From NCBI GenBank assembly GCA_009360885.1, contig SPEL01000004.1:248001-312000 (forward strand): DNA of 64,000 nt, written 5' to 3'. The position numbers and the translations under genes were made by a program. This DNA comes from Sphingobium sp. Its GTDB lineage: Bacteria > Pseudomonadota > Alphaproteobacteria > Sphingomonadales > Sphingomonadaceae. Each line of letters opens with the position of its first letter. Position 1 is the first letter of the stretch. Shown here piece after piece: positions 17,173 to 25,877 of the stretch. The notes under the pieces are model-generated. The model made no database searches, was not told where the DNA came from, and saw only the letters and a list, made by a program, of their open reading frames with translations.

Positions 17173-18870
17173 TCAGGGCTTTAACGCTTCCATCCATATC
17201 GCAACAGCAACAGCACCGGGGTCTGCATGGCCTGCGGTGCGATCGCCCATATAGCTGGACCGGCCACGGCGCGGGGCCATAGAGCGGGTCGCCTCGGCAC
17301 CAGCTGCGGCGGCGGCCTGCATCGCACCGATGCGGTCCGCGACGACGCCCGTGGCTGCTTCCAGCGCATCGGCGGCGGGAAGCAGCGCATCCAGCATCGT
17401 ACGATCTCCGGCAGAGGCCCCGCCCAGTTCCATCATACCATTGCACGCAGCACGCAGCGCCCGCGCCCATGCCGCTGGCTCATCAACTGAGTCTTCCGCC
17501 GACAGCGATGTTGCCGCGCGCAGCACAAATACCGCATAAAGCGGGCCAGATGTGCCACCGAGCGAACGACGCAATAATGCGAAAATCTGCGTAAGCGCAC
17601 GAGCCGGATGGTCAAAATCCAATGTATCAATCGCCGCATCGACGCTATCCGCACCGCGCTTAAGGCTGATACCCAGATCACCATCACCCACCGCACTATC
17701 CAGACGCGTGAGTTCCGGTTCTGCATCACGCAGGGCGGTAATGACCTTACGAACGGCACGCTCAAAGGCGGCCCGATTCTCGGCCTGCTCCCATGCCGGA
17801 CCAGCGGGAACATCATCGCTATTGATGCTAACGGCAACGGATTTCGCGGCCTGACTCGCCGGAATGCTGGGGTGCGCCCATGCCGATGCCCCACTGGGCG
17901 CGAACAGACGCTGCGTGCGTGCCTCATCCAGCTTCAGCAACGACAGCGAGCAACCCGCCATTTCAAGCGCGCTCAGGAAAGTACCGACAATAACGGCCTT
18001 TGGCGCAAAGCCCAGTTCATTAAGGCGACGTACCGCAAAACGAGCGACCACCGCCAGTTCCAGTGCCGGGGTGCCACCAAGGCCATTGACCATCAAGGCA
18101 ACATCGTCACCCTTGGCCAAGCCACCATGGCGGATGATCTTTTCCATAACCTCTTCAAACATCACATCGACCGAGGCAATCTTATCCCGGCGCACACCGC
18201 TTTCGCCATGGATACCGAGGCCAAACTCTACCTCATCCACGCCCAGTTCAAAACCTGGCTTGCCCGCTGCGGGGACCGTGCAGGGAGTCAGGCCAACACC
18301 CATGCTGGCGACGCTATCCGCCGCGGCCTGTGCCTCGGCGCGGACCTCCTCCAACGACAGCCCTGCTTCGGCAGCAGCACCCGCAACCTTATGCACGAAA
18401 ATCGTCCCCGCAATGCCGCGACGGCCAACGGCGATATTCTCATCACCCAGCGCCACATCATCACCGACGATCACCACCTCAACCGGCACGCCATGGGTGC
18501 GAGCGATTTCCGCCGCCAGCCCGAAATTCAGCTTATCGCCGGTATAGTTTTTAACGATCAGCAGCACGCCCGCTGGGCCGCCAACCGTCAGGATGGTTTT
18601 CAGCACTGCATCCACGCTCGGTGATGTAAAGACCGGCCCCGCAACCGCCGCCGTCAGCATCCCCGCACCGACATAACCCGCATGTGCTGGCTCATGCCCA
18701 GAACCACCGCCAGAGAGAATTGCAACCTTGCCAGCAGCCTTCAGCGCCTCATAATCGGCGCGTATAACGGCGCTTTCATCAGGAAGCAGCATCAGCCCGG
18801 CATCGGCCAGAGCCAGCCCTTCCACCATTTCATCGACAACCAGTGCCGGATCATTGATTAGTTTTTTCAT
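17173..18870 (-). CDS. Dihydroxyacetone kinase, fused DhaK-DhaL, ATP-dependent
   Basis: A 565-residue single-chain kinase. The DhaK domain (about 1-330) has the substrate loop SGGGSGHEP and the covalent-binding histidine H221 (GLGIHGESGV). The DhaL nucleotide domain (about 370-565) has the magnesium motif VGDGDLGISL. The fusion marks the ATP-using rather than the PEP-phosphotransferase type. It would make dihydroxyacetone phosphate in the cytoplasm; relatives also phosphorylate glyceraldehyde or erythrulose. It is the last gene of a P450-MFS-kinase transcript, 27 bp after the MFS gene, an unusual partnership suggesting that a C3 or C4 ketose is a product of the pathway. Confidence 0.9.
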   Translation of the reverse strand: MKKLINDPALVVDEMVEGLALADAGLMLLPDESAVIRADYEALKAAGKVAILSGGGSGHEPAHAGYVGAGMLTAAVAGPVFTSPSVDAVLKTILTVGGPAGVLLIVKNYTGDKLNFGLAAEIARTHGVPVEVVIVGDDVALGDENIAVGRRGIAGTIFVHKVAGAAAEAGLSLEEVRAEAQAAADSVASMGVGLTPCTVPAAGKPGFELGVDEVEFGLGIHGESGVRRDKIASVDVMFEEVMEKIIRHGGLAKGDDVALMVNGLGGTPALELAVVARFAVRRLNELGFAPKAVIVGTFLSALEMAGCSLSLLKLDEARTQRLFAPSGASAWAHPSIPASQAAKSVAVSINSDDVPAGPAWEQAENRAAFERAVRKVITALRDAEPELTRLDSAVGDGDLGISLKRGADSVDAAIDTLDFDHPARALTQIFALLRRSLGGTSGPLYAVFVLRAATSLSAEDSVDEPAAWARALRAACNGMMELGGASAGDRTMLDALLPAADALEAATGVVADRIGAMQAAAAAGAEATRSMAPRRGRSSYMGDRTAGHADPGAVAVAIWMEALKP

Positions 18871-18897
18871 CTTTGAAAATCTTTCCGGAAAAGCCGT

Positions 18898-20241
18898 TTA
18901 ACGCGGCATCTGGGCAACCGCCTCACCATATCCACGGCGAGCATATGCGATAAGGCCAAAGGCAACAACCGATGCCACACCAGCAACCAGCGCAATGGAT
19001 TTACCCACCGCAAGGTCAGACATGAACAAATGGTCAGTCGCCAGCGCAACAAATGTCGGGCCAAAGCCCAGACCGATCAGGTTGATCGCAAACAGATACA
19101 GCGCGGTCACCTGCCCACGATATTCATTAGGGGTAATCGCATGAAGGGCGGCTGGCGCAATGCCGGTTGGCACGCCAAGGAAGAAACTCGCCCATACAAG
19201 CGCCGCCAGCGACATCGCAGGCGATGCACCAAGCCCAACAAAAGGCACTACCGGAATAACCAGCGCCATACCGATAAGCGAAGCGCGCAGCGCACCGTCG
19301 GCCTTACCCGACGCGGTCATTTTATCCGACAGCCAGCCACCAACGAGAATCCCCGAACAGCCCGCCGTCAGCAGTATGACGCCATAAGCAAAGGCGATTT
19401 CGCCTGCGCTCCAACCATGAACACGGATGAAATAGGTCGGCACCCATGCAGACAGACCGTAGCTGAGGATAGCATTGACCCCAAAGCCGAATACAATCGC
19501 CATCAGCGTATTAGCGCGGGACCGGAAAAAGGCGAAGGTTTCGCCAATACCGGGGACTTCCGCGCCAGAGCCCTTGCGTTCCTTACGGCTCGGTTCCCGC
19601 ACGGTCAGCATCAGCGCCGCGACAACCAACCCCGGCAAGCCAACGATCATGAAGGCAGCCTGCCATGGGCGTACTTCTCCAACGAGCGGTAAAGCGACTA
19701 ACGCCTCCTGAGAAGTCGCTGTTACCGCCATGCCGCCCAATATCAACGCCAGCCCAGATCCGACAAAAATGCCCATGGTATAAACGCTCATCGCCCGACC
19801 ACGCCGTGAAGGCGCGAAATAATCAGAAATCAGCGAATAAGCCGCAGGAGAAAGCGTAGCCTCACCAATGCCCACCACGATACGAGCGGTAAAAAGCTGG
19901 CCAAAATTCTCAGCAAGACCGCAGGCCGCGGTGGCAAGGCACCATATCACCATGCCGATGACCATCATCTTCTGACGGCTGCCCCGGTCCGCCCAGCGGC
20001 CCAGATACATGCCCATGAAGGTATAGAAAATCGCGAAAGCAAAGCCATGAAGCAAGCTGATAGCGGTATCGCTAAGGCCCAGATCCGTCCTGATGGGTTG
20101 CACCATCAGGCTCAGTATCTGGCGATCAACAAAGGCAACGGTATAGGCCAGCAGCAATATGGCGATGACATACCAAGCGTAAAGCGGATTGGGATAATCC
20201 GCCGGGGAAGAGACGGAAACGCCTTTCTCTTTGCCCTGCAT
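18898..20241 (-). CDS. MFS transporter (spinster/ACS-like)
   Basis: A 447-residue major facilitator with about 12 membrane segments. The motif between helices 2 and 3 is GRWADRGSRQK, and helix 1 has AFVDRQILSLM, as in the spinster-like and anion:cation symporter groups. Its start codon shares one base with the P450 stop (TGATG at 20239-20243), so the two are translationally coupled. It probably carries the cluster's substrate or a product across the inner membrane; the compound is unknown. Confidence 0.85.
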   Translation of the reverse strand: MQGKEKGVSVSSPADYPNPLYAWYVIAILLLAYTVAFVDRQILSLMVQPIRTDLGLSDTAISLLHGFAFAIFYTFMGMYLGRWADRGSRQKMMVIGMVIWCLATAACGLAENFGQLFTARIVVGIGEATLSPAAYSLISDYFAPSRRGRAMSVYTMGIFVGSGLALILGGMAVTATSQEALVALPLVGEVRPWQAAFMIVGLPGLVVAALMLTVREPSRKERKGSGAEVPGIGETFAFFRSRANTLMAIVFGFGVNAILSYGLSAWVPTYFIRVHGWSAGEIAFAYGVILLTAGCSGILVGGWLSDKMTASGKADGALRASLIGMALVIPVVPFVGLGASPAMSLAALVWASFFLGVPTGIAPAALHAITPNEYRGQVTALYLFAINLIGLGFGPTFVALATDHLFMSDLAVGKSIALVAGVASVVAFGLIAYARRGYGEAVAQMPR

Positions 20242-21437
20242 CAGGCCCGCTCCAACCGAACAGGCAGACCAGAAAGCCCCCGCAGCCAGTTAATGCTCTG
20301 ATATTCGGGTTCGCCAATAATTTCGATTTTCGCAACCTTTCTGGCGATGGTCGAAATAATCACTTCTGCTTCCAGACGCGCCATCATCTGTCCCACGCAA
20401 GCGTGAATGCCAAAACCAAAGGCCAGATGGCCCGACGTCTTGCGGTCGATATCATAACGCGTCGGATTTTCCCACTGGCGCGGATCACGGTTAGCAGCCG
20501 CGATGAACAGGATTACCTTTTCTTCGGCACCAATACGTACACCACCAATTTCGGTTTCACATGTGGTCGTGCGGCCAATATATGGGCTGGGCGCACGATA
20601 GCGCAGGCCTTCGTCAAAAGCCGCACGGGCAAGCCCCGGATTTTCGCGCAACTTCGCCCATGCTTCAGGGTGTTGAGCCAGCGCCTTCAGCGTAAAGCCG
20701 ATGCCATTAATGGTGGTATCCATGCCCGCCGAAATGAAGATACGGATCAGCATACCGGCTTCTTCTTCGGTCAGTTCGCCCTGATCTGCCAGATCAAATA
20801 TGGCGGCCCCCATGGTATCAGGCGCGATAGCATCGCGGCGGCAATTCTCGACAACCCAGTCCATAATTGGAGCGGCGCGTTCTGCTGCTGCGTGGAAACG
20901 CGCGTTTTTCTCGCCCATCGCATTGAAGTTAAGTTCGGAATAAATCAGCAGATTTTCGCGATTCTCTTTACCAAAACCAACTGTATCCGGCAGAACATTA
21001 AACGGAAAAGCCTCTGCCAGATCCGCCATCAGATCAACGTCACCACGATCGAGCGCCTCATCGACAATGCGTTCAGCGGTCTGCTCAAAATCGGTGCGCA
21101 ACCTGCGCAGAACCGCCGGAGACAAAAGCTTGTTCATGATACGGCGATATTTACTGTGTTCCGGCGGGTCGCTTTCCAGAATCAGACTGGGTTTACGCCA
21201 GTTTTCCTGTTTACGGATATTGGTAAAGCCCGTACCAGACGCCGAAGAATAGGTCTGAAAGTCTCCGAAAACGGCATGCACATCGGTATGTCCGCCTACC
21301 GCCCAGACGCCATGGCGCGCGAGGTAAACGGCAGGCGCGGTTTCCCGCACAAGCTGGTCATAATGATCGGGCTGTGACATCACATCCGTATCAAACAGGT
21401 CGAAATCAAGCGTCGGCGCGCTGCTATGGTTGAGCAT
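20241..21437 (-). CDS. Cytochrome P450 (CYP199-like)
   Basis: A 398-residue soluble bacterial P450. The I-helix oxygen-activation motif is SAGMDTTINGIG (about 237-248), the ExxR pair E276/R279 (EGLRY), and the heme cysteine C347 (FGFGIHACVGQ). Overall flavour resembles CYP199-type enzymes, which oxidise para-substituted aromatic acids, but specificity is not secure. The ATG at 21437, six bases after AACGGG, gives the normal family length; longer upstream starts look non-coding. It is first in the minus-strand transcript and divergent from the MarR gene. The 2Fe-2S ferredoxin at 24811 is the likely electron donor; no ferredoxin reductase is encoded here. Confidence 0.92.
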   Translation of the reverse strand: MLNHSSAPTLDFDLFDTDVMSQPDHYDQLVRETAPAVYLARHGVWAVGGHTDVHAVFGDFQTYSSASGTGFTNIRKQENWRKPSLILESDPPEHSKYRRIMNKLLSPAVLRRLRTDFEQTAERIVDEALDRGDVDLMADLAEAFPFNVLPDTVGFGKENRENLLIYSELNFNAMGEKNARFHAAAERAAPIMDWVVENCRRDAIAPDTMGAAIFDLADQGELTEEEAGMLIRIFISAGMDTTINGIGFTLKALAQHPEAWAKLRENPGLARAAFDEGLRYRAPSPYIGRTTTCETEIGGVRIGAEEKVILFIAAANRDPRQWENPTRYDIDRKTSGHLAFGFGIHACVGQMMARLEAEVIISTIARKVAKIEIIGEPEYQSINWLRGLSGLPVRLERA

Positions 21438-21526
21438 GGGCATCCCGTTAGTTATGGCTGAATGCGTCAGGAGAGGGGGCTTTTCTTGTGTTATTGCACC
21501 CTGACAATGCATCCTCTTCGCCAATA

Positions 21527-21544
21527 GTTTACTTTGCAACCAAT
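21527..21544. promoter_or_regulatory. Candidate MarR operator, copy 1 (P450/MarR divergent promoter)
   Basis: The 18-bp element GTTTACTTTGCAACCAAT lies between the P450 start (21437) and the MarR start (21610). The same element, with one substitution, occurs in reverse orientation at 22151-22168 before the TonB receptor gene. A shared site at both promoters of one cluster is what a local MarR repressor would use; binding is inferred. Confidence 0.55.
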
Positions 21545-21609
21545 AAAAGTCAATTGGCTGGCTGCATTGTCGCTTGAAACAGAACATAACCTGAGGAAGA
21601 AAAAGAGAA

Positions 21610-22149
21610 ATGGAAATTCAGCGCCCGTCCGTATCGACGCCGGAACCCGGCATCAGCTCCCGTCAGGTGATTGACCGCCATCTTTACGTCCCTCACTATC
21701 TGGTTGTGCTGGCAAACGGGATGGAGCGCGGACAATCCCGCATTTATATCAAGCATCTGGGCATTGGCATTAATGAGGCCCGAATCATCACCGTCGTGGC
21801 GCATAGCGGCCCGCTAACAGCCGCAGAAATATCCGAAATATTGGTGATGAACAAATCCATAACCAGTCGCAGCCTGCAAACATTAGAAGCTAAGGCTCTG
21901 GTAGAAATAGGCGCGGCCAAGCGGTCGCGGCCTGTCACCCTCACCGCAGAGGGCTATAGGCTGCACGACCGAATCATCACCGTTTCTTTAGCGCGGGAAA
22001 AGCTGATGCTGAATGGTTTTAGCCCGAATGAGAAGGCTATTGTGCTAGGATATCTGGCCCGAATGTTCAGCAATATGGAACTGGCCAACAATTATGATCC
22101 GCTTGATCCAAACAGCCAGAACATCGAAACGATGCTACAATCAGATTGA
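21610..22149 (+). CDS. MarR family transcriptional regulator
   Basis: A 179-residue winged-helix regulator. Recognition-helix region LTAAEISEILVMNKSITSRS (about residues 75-94) precedes the wing (AAKRSRPVTLTAEGYRLHDR). An N-terminal extension of about 25 residues and a polar C-terminus flank the core. It is divergent from the P450 operon and upstream of the TonB receptor, so it is the probable regulator of both. The ligand is presumably the pathway substrate. GAGGAAG and AAGAGAA lie just upstream of the ATG. Confidence 0.87.
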   Translation: MEIQRPSVSTPEPGISSRQVIDRHLYVPHYLVVLANGMERGQSRIYIKHLGIGINEARIITVVAHSGPLTAAEISEILVMNKSITSRSLQTLEAKALVEIGAAKRSRPVTLTAEGYRLHDRIITVSLAREKLMLNGFSPNEKAIVLGYLARMFSNMELANNYDPLDPNSQNIETMLQSD

Positions 22150-22150
22150 C

Positions 22151-22168
22151 ATTGGTTGCAAACTAAAC
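22151..22168. promoter_or_regulatory. Candidate MarR operator, copy 2 (upstream of TonB receptor)
   Basis: ATTGGTTGCAAACTAAAC is the reverse complement of the copy at 21527 with one mismatch. It extends into an imperfect palindrome TTGGTT-N8-AACCAA (22152-22171). It begins 2 bp after the MarR stop and about 220 bp before the TonB receptor start. No other gene lies in 22150-22388. Confidence 0.55.
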
Positions 22169-22388
22169 CAAATGCCGAATCAATTCGTCGTAAAGAACGA
22201 GGATTGAGGAGGCCGCTGGTGCATTCTGCACAGCGATGGTTTCATCATCATGCAACCGCATCTGGCACCATCTCACCTTATATCATTCAATCTTTCAGAA
22301 ATAATCTGACGCAATTCGCGTTGGGTAAGTGAGCCGTGCGTCCTGAGCAATTTTTGTCGTGCCGGGGCCTTAGGGGAGAAAAGAAAAA

Positions 22389-24707
22389 ATGTATCGTAGC
22401 TTTATGCTCCATTCCCGCCGCGCCGCCGCGCTTGCGACAGTCAGCCTTCTGGGCCTGTCCACTACGGCTTTCGCGCAGGATACCGAAAATACCGCAGGTG
22501 ACATTGTTGTTACCGCACAGTTCCGCGCTCAAAATCTTCAGGATACACCCCTCGCCATTACCGCAGTAAACTCGGCCACGATCGAACAGCGCAGCATGGG
22601 CAGCGTCGTTGATGTCGCCGCCGCCGCGCCGAATGTGAACATTCGCCCGGGTGGTTCCGCATGGGGGCCTGCTGCTCAGGTTTTCATTCGTGGTATCGGC
22701 CAGTATGATAGCAGCTTTGCTTTTGAACCAGGCGTCGGCATGTATGTGGATGACGTATTCCACGGCACCATGCTTGGCTCGATTTTTGATCTGCTGGACC
22801 TTGACCGTGTTGAAATTCTGCGCGGTCCGCAAGGCACGCTTGCAGGCAAAAACTCCATCGGCGGTGCGGTCAAGCTCTATTCGAAAAAGCCCGTTGGTGA
22901 TGGCAGCGGCTATGTGGAACTGGGCTATGGCTCCTTCAACCGTGTGGAACTGAAGGCCAGCGCCGATTTCACTCTGATCCCAGATCAGCTTTTCGTGCGC
23001 ATTTCCGGCGTTTCCAAGAGCCGCGACGGCTATATGAAGCGCCTTGACTATGGCTGCATGAACCCAGCCAGCGGCGTTCCGGCGGCAACCACCAATGCCA
23101 ATTGCAAGCTGGGCACCGAAGGCGGGCAGGATATGCAGGCCGGACGTATCGCCCTGCGCTGGACCCCAACCGATGCGCTGGAAGTAAACCTTGTCGGCAT
23201 GGCAACCGAAGATAATTCGGAAATCGGTGCCAGCAAATTGCTGGGCCTCACCACCACTGCCAGCATGCCGGCAGGGACCAACCCTGCACAGTTCATTACC
23301 GGCCCCAAAGACCGCACCAACTACGGTACTTACGTCAACCTACCCTTCACAGACGCAACAGGCGCGCATGGTGCCACCTATATTCCGCCGGTTAGCAAGG
23401 TCAGCGGCCGTGAAGTCTATGGCAGCATCGATTATGAACTGTCCGACACCCTCGCTATCAAGTCAATTTCGGCTTATCAGCGTTACAAGGGCAGCTTCGG
23501 TTCTGACCTTGATCTGACGCCTTATTCCACCAACTCCGCCAATTATATTTATGACCACGAGCAGTTCACGCAGGAATTGCGCCTGAGCGGGTCTTCTCTG
23601 GCAGATGCGCTGGAATGGACCATCGGCGGCTTTTATTATAAATCCACGGGCAAATTTGGTGGCGTCACCTTCATCGCCCCCGGTGAAACCTATCAGAACT
23701 TCTATGCTACCCGTGACCGTATTCCGGCACGCAGCCTTTCTGGCTTTGCCCATGCCGCCTATAAGGTGACGGATGCGATGACCATTACGGCAGGCGTTCG
23801 TTATACGGATGACAAGAAGACCTATCATTATGGTCGTCTCAATCCCTATGATGTCACCCAGCCTGCCTACACTCTGGCGGGTGCGATCAACGGCATTGTT
23901 GATAGTTTTCAGGGAACGCGTTGGGATTATCGCATCAACGTCGATTATCGCTGGTCCGATAATGTAATGACTTATGCCCAGTTCTCCACTGGTTATAAGG
24001 GCGGTGGTGTTAACCCGCGTCCGTTCGCTGCAGAGCAGGCAAAGCCGTTCAACCCGGAAACCCTCGACGCCTATGAAATTGGTGCCAAGACTGATTTCTT
24101 CGACCGGGCACTGCGCGTCAACCTCTCCGCCTTTATCAATAAGTATAAAGACATTCTGCACATCGACGTGTCGCCCACGCCCAACAGCGTGACCAACGCA
24201 ACGCCGATCAACGCTGGCGACGCCGAAATGAAGGGCGTTGAGCTGGAATTGAACGCATATCCGATTGATGGCCTGTCCATCGACGCATCGGCAAGCTGGC
24301 TGGATTTCAAACTGACTCGTATTGGTGCAGCTGGCGTGAATGTTGTCGGCCTGTCCCGTGATAATAAAGCACCTTATGCACCAGAATGGAAATTGGGTGG
24401 CGGTATCCAATATTCCTTCGACATTGGTAATGCCGGAACCATCACGCCACGGTTTGACGTAAATTATCAGTCCTACTTCTTCTCGAACATGGATAATAAC
24501 CCCCTTGGTAAGGTTGCCGGTTATACTGTCAGCAATGCCCGTATCATGTTTGAAGATGCCAATCGCGAATGGCAGGTTGCACTGGCCGTTACCAATTTGT
24601 TCGATAAATATTATTATCTGAACAAGATTCACTACCCCATTGGCATCACCGTAGGCCAGCCGTCTCTGCCGCGGGAATGGAAGGTCAGCGTTCGCCGCTC
24701 CTTCTAA
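22389..24707 (+). CDS. TonB-dependent outer-membrane receptor
   Basis: A 772-residue outer-membrane transporter. A signal peptide ends near AFA-QD (about residue 30). The plug domain follows (VFIRGIGQYD, VEILRGPQGTLAGKNSIGGAV, quoted in part: RGPQGTLAGKNSIGG), then the 22-strand barrel ending in an aromatic C-terminus (VSVRRSF). GDIVVTAQ near residue 37 is a plausible TonB box. In sphingomonads such receptors often import plant or aromatic compounds rather than iron; the P450/MarR context favours this. GGGGAG precedes the ATG. The imported ligand is unknown. Confidence 0.93.
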   Translation: MYRSFMLHSRRAAALATVSLLGLSTTAFAQDTENTAGDIVVTAQFRAQNLQDTPLAITAVNSATIEQRSMGSVVDVAAAAPNVNIRPGGSAWGPAAQVFIRGIGQYDSSFAFEPGVGMYVDDVFHGTMLGSIFDLLDLDRVEILRGPQGTLAGKNSIGGAVKLYSKKPVGDGSGYVELGYGSFNRVELKASADFTLIPDQLFVRISGVSKSRDGYMKRLDYGCMNPASGVPAATTNANCKLGTEGGQDMQAGRIALRWTPTDALEVNLVGMATEDNSEIGASKLLGLTTTASMPAGTNPAQFITGPKDRTNYGTYVNLPFTDATGAHGATYIPPVSKVSGREVYGSIDYELSDTLAIKSISAYQRYKGSFGSDLDLTPYSTNSANYIYDHEQFTQELRLSGSSLADALEWTIGGFYYKSTGKFGGVTFIAPGETYQNFYATRDRIPARSLSGFAHAAYKVTDAMTITAGVRYTDDKKTYHYGRLNPYDVTQPAYTLAGAINGIVDSFQGTRWDYRINVDYRWSDNVMTYAQFSTGYKGGGVNPRPFAAEQAKPFNPETLDAYEIGAKTDFFDRALRVNLSAFINKYKDILHIDVSPTPNSVTNATPINAGDAEMKGVELELNAYPIDGLSIDASASWLDFKLTRIGAAGVNVVGLSRDNKAPYAPEWKLGGGIQYSFDIGNAGTITPRFDVNYQSYFFSNMDNNPLGKVAGYTVSNARIMFEDANREWQVALAVTNLFDKYYYLNKIHYPIGITVGQPSLPREWKVSVRRSF

Positions 24708-24720
24708 GGTAAATAATCAT

Positions 24721-24758
24721 GGTCAGGCGGCAAATAGGGCTTTCCCTGCCGCCTGACC
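24721..24758 (+). terminator. Strong hairpin between TonB receptor and ferredoxin genes
   Basis: A 12-bp perfect stem (GGTCAGGCGGCA at 24721-24732, TGCCGCCTGACC at 24747-24758) encloses a 14-nt loop. There is no T run after it. It may protect the receptor mRNA 3' end or partly terminate transcription, lowering ferredoxin expression relative to the receptor. Confidence 0.55.
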
Positions 24759-24810
24759 GCCCATATTCTACCCTTTCCACACACCAAAATAAGGCATAGG
24801 CAAAAGACAT

Positions 24811-25128
24811 ATGGCCCAGTTGAATGTCATCACACGCGATGGTGAAACCCAGACAATAGAGGCGCAGTCCGGCTATTCGGTCATGGAAATCCTGCGGGAT
24901 AATGGCATTGATGAACTGCTGGCCTTATGCGGTGGATGCTGCTCCTGTGCCACCTGCCATATAATTGTGGATGAGGAGCATAAAGATGCCCTTCCCCCGA
25001 TGAGCGAAGATGAAAATGATCTGCTCGACAGTTCAGATCATCGCACGCCACTATCTCGTCTGGGGTGTCAGGTGCCTTTTACGGAAGATATGGACGGCAT
25101 GACCGTCATCATTGCTCCCGAGGATTGA
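24811..25128 (+). CDS. 2Fe-2S ferredoxin, adrenodoxin/putidaredoxin type
   Basis: A 105-residue electron carrier. Cluster ligands C40, C46, C49 and C86 have the spacing C-x5-C-x2-C-x36-C of P450-type vertebrate/putidaredoxin ferredoxins. The loop [12 protein letters not shown] also has two extra cysteines (C43, C44). It probably reduces the P450 at 20241-21437. Its reductase must be encoded elsewhere. It is the last plus-strand gene of the cluster, 103 bp after the TonB receptor. Confidence 0.92.
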   Translation: MAQLNVITRDGETQTIEAQSGYSVMEILRDNGIDELLALCGGCCSCATCHIIVDEEHKDALPPMSEDENDLLDSSDHRTPLSRLGCQVPFTEDMDGMTVIIAPED

Positions 25129-25154
25129 ACCGCCCCATACTGCACTATGGAGCA

Positions 25155-25180
25155 GCATTGCTACGGCAATGCCGGCTTTT
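25155..25180 (+). terminator. Terminator after the ferredoxin gene
   Basis: GCATTGC (25155-25161) pairs with GCAATGC (25166-25172) around a TACG loop, followed by CGGCTTTT. It lies 26 bp past the ferredoxin stop. Confidence 0.7.
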
Positions 25181-25245
25181 CATCCTCATCCCTGCGGGTC
25201 GCGCCCTCAGGATAGAAACCGACAGAGAAAGAGTCTGGCACCTCG

Positions 25246-25458
25246 TCAGTCATCCTTCCTGTCGGTTTCTTCGTTTAAAAGTCGCTTATCCCGATGGGCA
25301 CCATCTATCTGCCGATTAAGGCGATCAGCGTCATGCTGCTGCTGTACTTTCTCTGCCTTAGTGCGGCCATACAGCACCCGGTTTTCAGCAGCCTTTTTCT
25401 CCGCTGCTTTGCGAACAACATGCTTGCGGGCCTGCCGTAAGTTGATGACATCACCCAT
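25246..25458 (-). CDS. DUF4169 family small basic protein
   Basis: A 70-residue charged, probably alpha-helical protein starting MGDVINLRQARKHVVRKAAE and continuing with NRVLYGRTKAEK, the recognisable pattern of DUF4169, common in alphaproteobacteria. The function of the family is unknown. GGAG lies upstream of the ATG. A decayed second copy of its 5' part is found at about 26854-26930 in the same orientation, on the other side of the glycosyltransferase-like gene. Confidence 0.8.
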   Translation of the reverse strand: MGDVINLRQARKHVVRKAAEKKAAENRVLYGRTKAEKVQQQHDADRLNRQIDGAHRDKRLLNEETDRKDD

Positions 25459-25877
25459 CAGATTCGCTCCATCAATTGGCTAATTTCCATATGGTTCTGC
25501 CCTTAAAAGGCGCACCAGCAAGATGGCTGCCAAGTTAAGGTAACGCCCACCGCTATAGCCATGTTTGGGCTAAAATCATTCATGATATATTCTTAAGTTG
25601 TCTCAGACACTTATGAGAGATTGTCCGTTCAAAATACTATGGACTTAGTATTTTCAATCCACTTCGGATATAAAATGGTTTATACTTAGTAAATTGATAT
25701 GCTTAAAAAACTATTATCGGCTGCATTTGTGTAATATTATTCCACACATTGCGGCGGTTCGTTTAATCTATTTCGGATTACTGCTCGGTATGTGCGTCGA
25801 AAGGTCGGCCACCTCAACAGCTATCTGCGATGGGACGGAACACATCCTCCGCCAGACTTCTAGCAAGGAAAACCGAC
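25459..25877. other. 419-bp AT-rich region without a convincing gene
   Basis: The region between the DUF4169 gene and the glycosyltransferase-like gene is markedly AT-rich from about 25560. The only clear structure is a perfect 9-bp palindrome with 6-nt loop (AAAATACTA at 25631-25639, TAGTATTTT at 25646-25654). An overlapping plus-strand frame from 25694 has no recognisable domain. The tail of the region is in frame with the next gene but lies before its best start. Confidence 0.6.
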
